Of a stretch of DNA of 64,000 bases, positions 1-10,414 are shown piece after piece. The position numbers were made by a program, and so were the translations under genes. This DNA is from JAFDVL01 sp031409955 (GTDB lineage: Bacteria > Acidobacteriota > Blastocatellia > RBC074), in contig JANNYF010000274.1 in the NCBI GenBank assembly GCA_031409955.1, positions 21,246 to 85,245 of the forward strand, read 5' to 3'. The notes under the pieces were generated by a model that saw only the letters and a program-made list of their open reading frames with translations, was not told the DNA's origin and searched no databases. Within the stretch, counting starts at the first letter, position 1. The number at the start of each line of letters is the position of its first letter.

Positions 1-2133
<2,133 letters not shown>

Positions 2134-2153
2134 TTGCGGACTCTGACATCAAA

Positions 2154-2198
2154 AAAGCCCGTGTTGATTGGCTGAAACGCAATCACACGGGCTTTGTT
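2154..2198. terminator. Bidirectional intrinsic terminator between hppA and holB
   Basis: A hairpin pairs GCCCGTGTTGATTG (2157-2170) with CAATCACACGGGC (2180-2192), with one bulged base and a 9-base loop. It is flanked by an A run on the left and a T-rich run on the right. It lies between two convergent genes and can serve both. Confidence 0.8.
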
Positions 2199-3188
2199 TT
2201 ATTTGGCGAGGCTCAGCAATGCGGCTTCCGTTGCCACTTGCCGATTGATGTTGATGGACAAGCTGCGCCGCAGTTCATCGAATTTTTTGATCCACTCCAT
2301 CAAGTGCGCGAGTCCAATCTTTTCGGCTAACGATTGCAGCCGATCCGCGACATCCGTGTTGACGACATTTGCCTCCGAACCATTCGCCGCCACCAGAAAC
2401 ACGTCGCGCAATATATTCAGCAGCAAATTCAGCATCCGCTCAAAGGCCTCGCGCTCCTGCTTGCCATAATGCTCCGCCGCTTTCAGCAAACGATATTTGT
2501 TATTGCCCGTCGCCAGCAGCTCCAGCAATTCCAATAACTCGCGGCGTTCGCGGCGATATTCCGAAAGATCAATCGCCGTCGCCTGCCCGATTCTGCCGCC
2601 CGTCAAACGCGCCAGCAATTTTGTGTCGGGCGCGGGGCGTTGCGAAGTTCTGGCCAGATACGATTCCATTTCTGCGATGGAGAGCGGCGCAAAATTCAAC
2701 CGTTGCGACCGCGACCGAATTGTCGGCAACAACGCATCAGGACGAGAGGTAAGCAAAATTATGGTGGAGGTTGACGGAGGTTCTTCGAGCGTTTTGAGCA
2801 ATGAATTCGCGGCTTCTTCGCGCAAGCGGTCTGCGCCGTCGAGCAGAAAAAATCGTTGCTTTCCTTCGCGCGGTCGCACCTGCACCTCGTGCGTCAACGC
2901 CCGCGTCTGGGCAATTTTAATGTACGTGCCATCGGGCTCGGTCGTGACTACATCGCTGTAGGAATTGCTTTGAATACGCTGGCAAACCGGGCATTCATCA
3001 CAACTGTCGTCGTTTGCTTTGGGAGGGTTCTGGCAATTGGCGGCTTTCGCAAAGGTGAGCGCAAATTGTCGCTTTCCGACGCCATCCGGCCCCGCAAAAA
3101 TTAGCGCCATCCCCAAACTGCTGCGCCGCAATAAGCGTTGCAGAATTTGTTTGTTGTGGTCGTTGCCAATGAGCGTCGAGAAAGACAT
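2199..3188 (-). CDS. holB: DNA polymerase III subunit delta'
   Basis: Clamp-loader subunit of the replicative polymerase. The 329-residue protein has a Walker-A-like GPDGVGKRQ near residue 34, a four-cysteine zinc module (CDECPVC, about residue 64-70, with an upstream Cys), a Walker-B-like FLLDGADRL and a sensor-1 region TSRPDALLPTIRSRSQ. The length is normal for the family. It is the last gene of a hfq-tmk-holB run on the minus strand; tmk next to holB is a common bacterial arrangement. There is no clear Shine-Dalgarno sequence: a 10-bp tandem array ends about 7 bases before the ATG. Confidence 0.92.
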   Translation of the reverse strand: MSFSTLIGNDHNKQILQRLLRRSSLGMALIFAGPDGVGKRQFALTFAKAANCQNPPKANDDSCDECPVCQRIQSNSYSDVVTTEPDGTYIKIAQTRALTHEVQVRPREGKQRFFLLDGADRLREEAANSLLKTLEEPPSTSTIILLTSRPDALLPTIRSRSQRLNFAPLSIAEMESYLARTSQRPAPDTKLLARLTGGRIGQATAIDLSEYRRERRELLELLELLATGNNKYRLLKAAEHYGKQEREAFERMLNLLLNILRDVFLVAANGSEANVVNTDVADRLQSLAEKIGLAHLMEWIKKFDELRRSLSININRQVATEAALLSLAK

Positions 3189-3195
3189 AAAGAAG

Positions 3196-3293
3196 AAGTC
3201 TGGAAAAGTCTGGGGAAGTCTGGAAAAGTCGGTAGAGAGATTGCCTTTGACTTTCCTGGACTTTCCTAGACCTCTCCAGACTTTCCCAGACTC
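3196..3293. repeat. Inverted pair of 10-bp tandem arrays
   Basis: The left arm (3196-3230) is three and a half copies of AAGTCTGGAA-like decamers. The right arm (3249-3293) holds the reverse complement, GACTTTCCTG-like decamers, about four and a half copies. The two arms could fold into a long imperfect hairpin. It fills the gap between tmk and holB, and a second array of the same unit lies at 5211-5266. Confidence 0.85.
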
Positions 3294-3942
3294 AAATAAT
3301 TCCTCGCAACGCTTCCGTCACGAGTGGTCGAACGGCTTCGATAGAGCCAGAAGCGGGGATGATCCGAAAGCGTTTATGTTCTTGCCTAGCTAATTCTAAA
3401 TACCCTTGTCGCACGCGTTCGTGAAATTCCTGCGGTTCCCTGTCTAACCGATCCGCCTGCGCTGCTACAGCATCGTCAGTGGCTTCACCGCCACGCCGAT
3501 GAATTCGTTCCAAGCCTCTTGCGACTTCAATGTCGAAGAGCAACGTCAAATCCGGCTTGAGTCCGCCCGTCGCCAATGCGTTGAGCTGTTTGATGAGCGC
3601 CAGATCGAAGCCGCGTCCATAGCCTTGATACGCGGTTGTCGCATCGTAAAAGCGGTCGCTCAATACCAGCGTCCCTTTGGCTAAATTAGGTGCAATAAAT
3701 TCGCGCACGTGCTGGGCGCGGTCGGCGGCGTACAATAATAATTCAGCTAAGGGATCAACCGAGTGGGGAGACACGTTCAGCAAAGCGGCGCGGATCATCT
3801 TGCCGAGTTCCGTTCCGCCGGGTTCGCGTGTGGAGACGAAGGGAATGCTATGACTGGTGAGAATGCGTTCGAGCATGCGCAGTTGCGTAGTCTTCCCACA
3901 ACCGTCAATGCCCTCGAAAGTAATGAGCTTGCCGCGCGTCAT
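3292..3942 (-). CDS. tmk: Thymidylate kinase
   Basis: Phosphorylates dTMP to dTDP for DNA synthesis. The 216-residue protein starts with the P-loop ITFEGIDGCGKTTQ, followed by the STREPGGTELG block that contains the dTMP-binding DR(E/x)PGG-type motif, and DRFYDATTAYQGYGRG. I chose the ATG at 3942, not the one at 4062, because the family begins a few residues before the P-loop and the longer version would run into hfq. hfq ends 31 bases upstream and holB follows, so the three are probably co-transcribed. Confidence 0.94.
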   Translation of the reverse strand: MTRGKLITFEGIDGCGKTTQLRMLERILTSHSIPFVSTREPGGTELGKMIRAALLNVSPHSVDPLAELLLYAADRAQHVREFIAPNLAKGTLVLSDRFYDATTAYQGYGRGFDLALIKQLNALATGGLKPDLTLLFDIEVARGLERIHRRGGEATDDAVAAQADRLDREPQEFHERVRQGYLELARQEHKRFRIIPASGSIEAVRPLVTEALRGII

Positions 3943-3973
3943 TGATACCTGATTGTCCAACCCAATTTGGGGA

Positions 3974-4294
3974 TTAGCTCGCTTGCGTACCGCCGTTCGG
4001 AGCGGGAGCAATCGGCGGAGCAGCAGCGGGTGGCGGCGGTCCACTTGGTTGTGGAGGCGCACCGTAATGACCGTGCTGAACTGCGCCGCGTGGGACGGAA
4101 ATCGTCGAAATCGCGTGCTTGAAAATCAATTGTTCTAAATTGCCAGATTCCAAAACGACTGAGAATTTGTCGAAACTGCGAATCCTACCCGTGAGTTTCA
4201 CCCCGCCGATTAAGTAGATCGTCACGTTGATACGATCTCGGCGCAGGGTATTCAAAAAGCCGTCTTGAACGTTTTGAGATGCTTGGGTTTCCAT
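3974..4294 (-). CDS. hfq: RNA chaperone Hfq
   Basis: Sm-fold hexameric RNA chaperone that supports small-RNA regulation and mRNA turnover. The 106-residue protein has the Sm1 region (residues about 10-55, with INVTIYLIGGVKLTGRI) and the Sm2 signature IFKHAISTI, very close to the usual YKHAIST. An unusual C-terminal tail of about 35 residues is rich in Pro, Ala and Gly. The start has an AGAGAGG Shine-Dalgarno about 8 bases upstream. Hfq leads the hfq-tmk-holB group; more commonly it is found near miaA or hflX. Confidence 0.95.
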   Translation of the reverse strand: METQASQNVQDGFLNTLRRDRINVTIYLIGGVKLTGRIRSFDKFSVVLESGNLEQLIFKHAISTISVPRGAVQHGHYGAPPQPSGPPPPAAAPPIAPAPNGGTQAS

Positions 4295-4430
4295 GGCTTG
4301 AGCCTCTCTCGTGGAAGTTTGTTAATTCGTTTGTTAATTATCCGGGGCACCATTGGTGACAGCGGCGTATGTTAACTGAAAGGATAAGTTGAGGCTACTA
4401 AATATTTGATAGATGGCCGAAAGTTGAAAA

Positions 4431-5207
4431 TTATTTCTCCCGCACAAAAGCGCTTTTCGCCCGCCCGTCACCACCGCGCCGAATCATCACGATTTCCGCC
4501 AAAATGGCCAGCGCGATTTCTTCTGGCGTTTGTGCGCCGATGTCCAATCCGATGGGAGCATGTACGCGCTGCAACAATTCGTCGCGGACGCCTGCGCGTT
4601 TCAAATGCGCGCGAATTGTGGTCGTGCGGCGACGGCTGCCGATCATACCGATGTAGCGCGCGGGCTTGTCCATCACCTCGTGCAAGCAGATTTCGTCGTG
4701 CTTATGTCCGCGCGTGACGATGACCAGATGCGAAGCCGGCGTGATCTTGAGCGATTGCAACGCCGCAACAAAATCATCCGCGATCAAATGGATGCGCTCA
4801 TCGGGAAAGCGTTCCCGCGCCACAAACTCCGGGCGATCATCCATCACGGTCACACGAAAGCCGAGGAACAAGCCCGCCTGCGCCACCGCCAGCCCAACGT
4901 GACCGCCGCCACAAACGATCAACTCCAACGGCGGACGCGCGATTTCAAACAGCAACCGCGTGTCGTCTACGTTTTGCGTCACGATTTCCTGCCGCTCGTC
5001 CGCGATCAGCAAGAGCGCTTGTTCAGTAGCGGAAGCCTCAACCGATTGCCCCAAATCCAGCGTGCCGCCCACGATTGCGCCGCCTTCTTCCACCAACAAT
5101 CGCGTCGTTTTTTCCGCAGCTTGCGCAACGATGGATACAATGGCCAACGAATGCCCATTCGCAAAAGCGCGCTTGATTGCACCCGAAATTTCAGCAGGAC
5201 TCAGCAT
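4431..5207 (-). CDS. XdhC/CoxI family protein, Rossmann half
   Basis: Member of the XdhC family, which helps insert or sulfurate molybdenum cofactor in xanthine/CO-dehydrogenase-type enzymes. The 258-residue protein has a weak N-terminal part with a GGAIVGGTLDLG motif and a C-terminal Rossmann domain with LIVCGGGHVGLAVA (about residues 96-109), VTRGHKHD and YIGMIGSRRR. The partner N-terminal-type domain is encoded just upstream at 5255-5587. No dehydrogenase structural gene is nearby; a MocA-like gene lies far away at 43728. The start codon follows directly on a decamer array, with no clear ribosome binding site. Confidence 0.82.
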   Translation of the reverse strand: MLSPAEISGAIKRAFANGHSLAIVSIVAQAAEKTTRLLVEEGGAIVGGTLDLGQSVEASATEQALLLIADERQEIVTQNVDDTRLLFEIARPPLELIVCGGGHVGLAVAQAGLFLGFRVTVMDDRPEFVARERFPDERIHLIADDFVAALQSLKITPASHLVIVTRGHKHDEICLHEVMDKPARYIGMIGSRRRTTTIRAHLKRAGVRDELLQRVHAPIGLDIGAQTPEEIALAILAEIVMIRRGGDGRAKSAFVREK

Positions 5208-5210
5208 AAA

Positions 5211-5266
5211 GACTTTTCCAAACCTCCCCAGACTTTCCTAGACTTCCCTGGACTTCACCAGACCTC
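5211..5266. repeat. 10-bp tandem array, second copy
   Basis: Phased decamers GACTTTTCCA, AACCTCCCCA, GACTTTCCTA, GACTTCCCTG, GACTTCACCA and GACCTC run without gaps. The unit is the same as in the 3196-3293 array. It fills the gap between the two XdhC-type genes. It encodes the last residues and stop of the upstream gene and ends 3 bases from the ATG of the downstream gene. Confidence 0.88.
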
Positions 5267-5587
5267 AATCATCACTTCCATCTGACCGCCGCAAATCATG
5301 CCTTCTTCGTCCGGCGGCACATCAGGATTGTCGCGCAAGGTGAACTGACAGAGGCGCGATTTGCCATCGCTCAAAGCCTCGCGCGCTTCGGCCCAGACAT
5401 CCGCTTCGACGCAGCCGCCGCCCACTGTGCCGAGCATTCGACCATTGTCGTAAACCAGCAGTTTGGCTCCGGTGCGCTGCGGCGTTGAGCCGGAAGTAGT
5501 GATGATTGTGGCAACCGCTAATTTCTGATTCGCAGTCTGCGCCCTGGTGATTTCGTCGTAGACTTCAGTTTGTGTTAGCAAGCTCAT
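5255..5587 (-). CDS. XdhC/CoxI N-terminal-domain protein
   Basis: A 110-residue protein with the complete XdhC N-terminal signature: TTSGSTPQRTGAKLLV, GTVGGGCVEADVWAEA and GMICGGQMEVMIE. In many bacteria this domain is fused to a Rossmann domain; here the Rossmann half is the next gene (4431-5207), so the two probably act together in molybdenum-cofactor maturation. I prefer the ATG at 5587, preceded by GGAG about 10 bases upstream, to the ATG at 5644. The C-terminus runs into the decamer array, so the final residues may be array-derived. Confidence 0.82.
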   Translation of the reverse strand: MSLLTQTEVYDEITRAQTANQKLAVATIITTSGSTPQRTGAKLLVYDNGRMLGTVGGGCVEADVWAEAREALSDGKSRLCQFTLRDNPDVPPDEEGMICGGQMEVMIEVW

Positions 5588-5707
5588 CTCGTAATTTCTC
5601 CGTGCCGCAAAGTGTACCGCACGATTCTTAGTGGACAAAGCCATCGCACAGATGGTTCACCGATGATGAAGCAGTAGAAAGTTTGCAGGAGTGGAGACGC
5701 GAAGACT

Positions 5708-6610
5708 TCAGGGCTGTTCGCCTTTTGGTGGCGTCAACGGCTGAATGCTGGCGCTGGTGTGCGTGAGCGTGAAGTAATACGTGATGTGCGCGCGCACATC
5801 TATCGGCTGATTATCCAATTTGGCAGGATCAAAGGTCAGCCGCTTTGCCGCGTCCAGTGCGCTTTCGTCCAGTCCGTATCCAAGTTTCTGCTCAATGGCG
5901 AGGTCTTTCAATTTGCCGTCCCGCGCGAACAGCGCGATCAAGACGACTTTGCCTTCGATTTTCTTCTCGCGCGCTTTGGCAGTGTACAGCGGCAAATAGA
6001 GTGCGCGGAGGTTGGGGCGCGGCACCTCCGCCATTCTCGGCTCTGGGCGCGGCAGTGGTTGTGCAATCGCTTCACTCGGTTTGGCAACCGGTCGCAATTC
6101 TTCGGGGTCGGGTTCGTAAACGATGATGGTTTCGATGACGTCCAGCGGATTAATCTTCGGACGCGTTTGATGGTTGGTTTCTTTGCCGCTTCGTTCGAGG
6201 ATGAAGAACCGTTCGCCGCGTTTTTCGATGCCGCTGATTTGCCATTTCCCTGCTAATACATCGCCGACGCGGAAGTTCGGGATCTTTGCTTCGCTGACGC
6301 CCAGCATCGTGGTGATCTCGTCCACCGTCAGAATTTGCAGATCAGGAAGCGTGTCGTCGCCGCTGATGATCGCCTGCCGCTCGACGTATTGCTTTTGCAA
6401 CAGCAGCCGTTGTTTCGAGCGCGTGTAATCACTGCGGCTGATTTCCTGTTGTTGGAGTTGATACTCCAACTCGTTCAGTTCTTCCGCAAGATTGGTGAAA
6501 TATGCGGTGATGACCGGGCCGTAAGCGATTTTCGGTTGTTGCCCTGTTTGCGCTGACGGAGCGAGAGTCAGTGCCAGGAAAACCGTGATGGTGAAAAAGA
6601 ATTTTGCCAT
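5708..6610 (-). CDS. Exported protein with TonB-type C-terminal domain
   Basis: The 300-residue protein has a signal peptide (about residues 1-20), a helical region likely to form a coiled coil (about 35-75), a middle region of unknown role and a C-terminal TonB-like domain (about 195-290). That domain has the pattern EGKVVLIALFARDGKLKDL followed by GLDESALDAAKRLTFDPA, typical of stand-alone TonB-C domains in Acidobacteria. The classical N-terminal membrane anchor and Pro-rich linker of true TonB are reduced, so energy transduction is not certain. It starts divergently from the GNAT gene at 6697. Confidence 0.78.
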   Translation of the reverse strand: MAKFFFTITVFLALTLAPSAQTGQQPKIAYGPVITAYFTNLAEELNELEYQLQQQEISRSDYTRSKQRLLLQKQYVERQAIISGDDTLPDLQILTVDEITTMLGVSEAKIPNFRVGDVLAGKWQISGIEKRGERFFILERSGKETNHQTRPKINPLDVIETIIVYEPDPEELRPVAKPSEAIAQPLPRPEPRMAEVPRPNLRALYLPLYTAKAREKKIEGKVVLIALFARDGKLKDLAIEQKLGYGLDESALDAAKRLTFDPAKLDNQPIDVRAHITYYFTLTHTSASIQPLTPPKGEQP

Positions 6611-6696
6611 TGCTGTTTCTCGGTAGGGCCGAACTTAAACCGACAGAGATTATGGCGTATCCTTTCGCGGACGGTCAAGAAAGCAATTTTTCAGCG

Positions 6697-7275
6697 ATGA
6701 GCAATAACACGCACAATTCATTCATCATTCGGAGCGCGACATTGGCGGATGCCGCCGCGCTTGCCACGCTCACTCACGAATTGCTGCTCTACGAGCGCGA
6801 TCTATCGAATGCGCCCCGCGAGGTCAATCCGTGGGCAGCGAGCCTGGAGGAACTGAACAAACAATTTCGTTTGCCCAATACACATTTTTTCGTGGCGGAG
6901 AAAGAACAGCAAGTCGTCGGCTACCTCCGCGCCGTGATTGTCGGGCGAAAATTGCCGCGCGAAGAATTAGGCTGGATGGGGTGGCTGAAAGATGGGATCG
7001 AACGCGCCGCCCGCTGGAGCTTTACGTTTGTGATGCGCCGCCCGCGCCCGGCGGTGCAAGTCGAAAGCGGCTATATTGCCGGAACATTTGTGAGCATTGA
7101 AGCCCGCAAACTCGGCATCGGTCGCGCCTTGGCGGCAGCGGCGGAAACCTGGTTCAGCGAGCAAGGATTGAAAAACAGCGAACTCCACGTGCTGTTCAAT
7201 AACGAAGCGGCGCGGCAGATGTGGGAAGAGCTTGGATACGAGCCGTTAGCGTTAGGAATGCGGAAGAAGCTTTGA
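6697..7275 (+). CDS. GNAT-family N-acetyltransferase
   Basis: Acetyl-CoA-dependent transferase of unknown substrate. The 192-residue protein contains a GNAT core: VVGYLRAVIVGRK, then the acetyl-CoA pyrophosphate-binding region VSIEARKLGIGRALAAAAETWF, and LHVLFNNEAARQMWEELGYEPL at the end. The ATG at 6697 fits the family start better than the upstream ATGs at 6604 or 6652 and leaves about 85 bases for a divergent promoter shared with the TonB-domain gene. The end is 4 bases from the convergent epimerase gene. Confidence 0.8.
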   Translation: MSNNTHNSFIIRSATLADAAALATLTHELLLYERDLSNAPREVNPWAASLEELNKQFRLPNTHFFVAEKEQQVVGYLRAVIVGRKLPREELGWMGWLKDGIERAARWSFTFVMRRPRPAVQVESGYIAGTFVSIEARKLGIGRALAAAAETWFSEQGLKNSELHVLFNNEAARQMWEELGYEPLALGMRKKL

Positions 7276-7279
7276 GGTG

Positions 7280-8218
7280 TTATTGATTTTGCTTATACCA
7301 CTCCACCGTTCGCCGCAATCCTTCTGCCAAACTAACGACTGGTTTATAGCCAATCATCTTTTCGGTGTACGAAATATCCGCCTGCGAATGCCGCACATCG
7401 CCCGCGCGCATTGCCTGATAAATCGGCGTCAGATTCGTGCCGAGGATCGTTTGCAACTCGGCCAATAATTGATTGAGCGTAATGCGATCATTCACGCCAA
7501 CATTGACGACTGTGCCCTTCGCGTTCGGCGTTTCGGCGGCGAGTAAATTGGCGCTGACTACGTTGTCAATGTAAGTGAAATCGCGCGATTGCTCGCCATC
7601 ACCAAAAATTATTGGCGCTTGATTTGCCAGCAGGGAAGTGACGAATTTCGAGATCACACCAGAGTACTGCGACGTAGGGTCCTGGCGCGAGCCGAACACA
7701 TTGAAGTACCGCAGCGACACGGTTTCTAAGCCATACACTTGCGAAAACACCTGACAATAAAATTCGCCGAACAGCTTTTGCGCGGCATACGGTGACAGCG
7801 GTGTGGGATACATTTCGACCCGCTTGGGCAAAACTTCTGTCTCGCCATACGCCGAACTCGAAGCCGCAAACACAAGGCGTTTCACACCCGCTTCTTTGGC
7901 CGACAGCAGGACATTGAAGGTGCCGTCCACATTGGCTTCGTGGCTTTCGCGCGGATTGGCGACCGAACGCGGAACAGACGGGATCGCCGCTTCGTGAAAG
8001 ACGACGCTCACGCCCTCCATTGCCTGCCGTGTGATTTCAGCGTTGCAAATGTCGCCTTCGATGAATTCGATTTGGCCTTCCAAATGCGCCAGATTGTGAC
8101 GATGCCCAGTCAATAAATTATCCAACACACGCACGCGATCTCCTCGTTTGACCAGTGCTGTGGCAATGTGCGAACCGATGAACCCTGCGCCGCCCGTAAC
8201 CAAATAAAGCTTGCTCAT
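7280..8218 (-). CDS. NAD-dependent epimerase/dehydratase (extended SDR, UDP-sugar 4-epimerase-like)
   Basis: Likely interconverts nucleotide sugars for surface polysaccharide. The 312-residue protein starts with the NAD-binding VTGGAGFIGSH. It has the substrate-loop HEAAIPSVPRSV, the Ser of AASSSAYG and the catalytic YAAQK (Tyr-x3-Lys). RYFNVFGSRQDP and GDGEQSRDFTYI follow. The pattern is closest in my memory to UDP-GlcNAc/GalNAc 4-epimerases of the WbpP/Gne type, but the exact sugar cannot be read from the sequence. It is a single gene between a convergent GNAT gene and tRNA-Glu. Confidence 0.85.
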   Translation of the reverse strand: MSKLYLVTGGAGFIGSHIATALVKRGDRVRVLDNLLTGHRHNLAHLEGQIEFIEGDICNAEITRQAMEGVSVVFHEAAIPSVPRSVANPRESHEANVDGTFNVLLSAKEAGVKRLVFAASSSAYGETEVLPKRVEMYPTPLSPYAAQKLFGEFYCQVFSQVYGLETVSLRYFNVFGSRQDPTSQYSGVISKFVTSLLANQAPIIFGDGEQSRDFTYIDNVVSANLLAAETPNAKGTVVNVGVNDRITLNQLLAELQTILGTNLTPIYQAMRAGDVRHSQADISYTEKMIGYKPVVSLAEGLRRTVEWYKQNQ

Positions 8219-8303
8219 TTTTTTGATCCCTTCCCAACAAAGTGAAAGGCGACCGAAGTCGCCCTTGCGATTAGCTGATGATTTTGCGGCTCTGAAAAAT
8301 TGC

Positions 8304-8380
<77 letters not shown>

Positions 8381-8560
8381 ATATAAAAACCGTATATTTT
8401 CAAGGGGCCAATCGCAAACGGTTGTATACCACGCTCACTATTGTTTTTCAATCGTTTGAATGATGCGGGGGTGCTGCTGGACAACGGCTTGTACGAAATT
8501 TAGAATGGCATTCACCGCAAAAGAAAATCGTTCGCTAGGGCTGCTCAAAAGGAATTCATT

Positions 8561-10300
8561 ATGTTTCAGCAAAAAGCAAAAGCTCCTGTCGCAAAAAAAC
8601 AAACTCCCGCCAAAGTTCAGGCTCCTGCCGTGCAACGATCAGCCCCTATCTACGATGTGATCATCGTCGGCTCTGGCGCTGCGGGTGGCACAGCCGCAAA
8701 GGTGCTGGTCGAAGCGGGACTCAATGTCGCAATGCTTGAAGCCGGGCCATTGCGCAAACACATGGTGGATTTTGCGTATCACGATCCATTCCCGTATGAA
8801 GACGAACATCGCGGCTTGAAAGGCGAATCTCCGGCAGATGAAATGCGCAAGAAATATGTCTTTGGCCCCAATGCTTACGCGCCCTGGCCCAATCCCGACG
8901 AGCCATACACGACGCCGAAAGACACGCCTTATGAATGGATGCGCGCGCGCAATGTGGGTGGGCGCACGATGTTTTGGGGACGCTTTGCTAATCGCTTCAA
9001 CGAAGCCGATTTCAAGATGCGGTCGCGCGATGGGATGGGGTTGGATTGGCCGCTTGAATACAAAGACATCGCGCCGTATTACGACAAAGCTGAGTTGTTT
9101 ATGGGCGTCTGCGGCGCAAAAGAAAATCACCCGGACTTGCCGGATGGCGACAATTTCCTGCCGCCGGTGGCGCTGAAATGTCCCGATCAATTGCTCTGGA
9201 AAGCCGCCGAAAAAGTCGGCATTCGGGCGATGCGCGTGCGCCGTGCGATGCTGACCAAACCGCACAATGGCTTTGCGTCGTGCCATTACTGCGCGGGCTG
9301 TGATGACGGTTGCGAAACGCATTCGTTCTACAACTCCGCATTTCGCCAAGTCATTCCGTTGTTGACCAAATTTCCGAAGACGTTCACGCTAATTCCGAAT
9401 GCGATGGCGCACGAGGTCAAGGTGAACAAAGCAGGCTCTGCCGAGGGCGTGAGTTATTTTGATAAAGCTTCGGGCGAAGAACGCGAGATCAAAGCCCGCG
9501 TTGTGATGTTAGGCTGCGGCACGCTCGAAACGACGCGATTATTGCTGCTCTCGAACATTGCGAATTCAAGCGGTCAAGTCGGCAAAAACTTTGTGGAGCA
9601 TTTGGATGTGGGCGCACAAGCCTTCTTGCCTGATTTGAGTTTCGCTGAACGCGAAGCAGGCGACGGCATTGGTGGTTCGCACATGATCCTTCCCTGGTTC
9701 GGCTATTTTCGCCCGAATGAAAAGCGCGATTTTCTGCGCGGCTTTCAAATTGAACCTTCCGTCAGACAGCGGTCACGCCCCGACAAACGACCGAAAGATA
9801 CGCCTGGCTTTGGCTTGGAATTCAAGAAAGAAATCCGCCGTTGGCAAGGCACGCGTGTGTCGTTGGCCTGTCACGGCGAAATGCTGCCCAGCCCAAATAA
9901 GTTCGTCGAAATTGATAACAGCGTCAAAGACAAATGGGGCATGCCCGTGCTGAAGATTCATTACAAGTTGGACGACAACGACTTGAATATGTTCAAGTAC
10001 GCGCGGCAAACCTACGAAGAAATCTTTGCGGCGGCGAAAGCGGTTGACGTGCGCTTGCCCAAAGTGCCTGATCCCGCAGGCCATTCGATTCACGAAATGG
10101 GAACCGCGCACATGGGCAGCGATGCCAAAACGTCCGTCCTGAACCAATTCAATCAATCGTGGGACGTGAAGAATTTGTTTGTCCTGGACGCTGCCGCCTT
10201 CGCTTCCGGCACGCACAAAAATCCGACGCTGATGATTATGGCGTTGAGCTGGCGCGCGTCGGAATATGTACTGGAAGAAATGAAGAAGAAAAACCTATAG
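8561..10300 (+). CDS. GMC-family FAD-dependent oxidoreductase
   Basis: Glucose-methanol-choline oxidoreductase of about 579 residues. Visible are the FAD-binding VIIVGSGAAGG (residues about 34-43), the RNVGGRTMFWGR motif that follows the second GMC signature, and near the C-terminus the HSIHEMGTAHMG block (about 507-518) and HKNPTLMIMALSWR (about 551-564). The last holds the usual catalytic His/Asn pair. It resembles acidobacterial gluconate/sorbose-type dehydrogenases, but no small gluconate-dehydrogenase subunit or cytochrome gene is adjacent. The start is supported by AAGGA 7 bases upstream. The first 28 residues are Lys/Ala/Pro-rich and have no clear export signal. Confidence 0.87.
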   Translation: MFQQKAKAPVAKKQTPAKVQAPAVQRSAPIYDVIIVGSGAAGGTAAKVLVEAGLNVAMLEAGPLRKHMVDFAYHDPFPYEDEHRGLKGESPADEMRKKYVFGPNAYAPWPNPDEPYTTPKDTPYEWMRARNVGGRTMFWGRFANRFNEADFKMRSRDGMGLDWPLEYKDIAPYYDKAELFMGVCGAKENHPDLPDGDNFLPPVALKCPDQLLWKAAEKVGIRAMRVRRAMLTKPHNGFASCHYCAGCDDGCETHSFYNSAFRQVIPLLTKFPKTFTLIPNAMAHEVKVNKAGSAEGVSYFDKASGEEREIKARVVMLGCGTLETTRLLLLSNIANSSGQVGKNFVEHLDVGAQAFLPDLSFAEREAGDGIGGSHMILPWFGYFRPNEKRDFLRGFQIEPSVRQRSRPDKRPKDTPGFGLEFKKEIRRWQGTRVSLACHGEMLPSPNKFVEIDNSVKDKWGMPVLKIHYKLDDNDLNMFKYARQTYEEIFAAAKAVDVRLPKVPDPAGHSIHEMGTAHMGSDAKTSVLNQFNQSWDVKNLFVLDAAAFASGTHKNPTLMIMALSWRASEYVLEEMKKKNL

Positions 10301-10302
10301 CG

Positions 10303-10414
10303 ATTGCGGATTGTGGATTGCGGATTGCGGACAGGTACTTGTAGACTTCGCGTCTTCATAAAACGTCATGAACGATCAAGCAACGAAATCCGCATTCCGC
10401 ATTCCGCATTCCGA
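10303..10414. repeat. 7-bp arrays ATTGCGG and ATTCCGC in opposite orientation
   Basis: Four phased copies of ATTGCGG-like heptamers (10303-10331) follow the GMC stop codon. About four copies of the complementary ATTCCGC unit (10386-10414) lie inside the first codons of the next gene. The two arms could pair as a hairpin around the start codon at 10368. Confidence 0.85.

Noticed and set aside
2334..2961. Plus-strand open frames across holB
   Set aside because: Shadows of the minus-strand holB gene, whose motifs are intact.
3196..5266. CRISPR array
   Set aside because: Units are 10 bases with no unique spacers and no cas genes.
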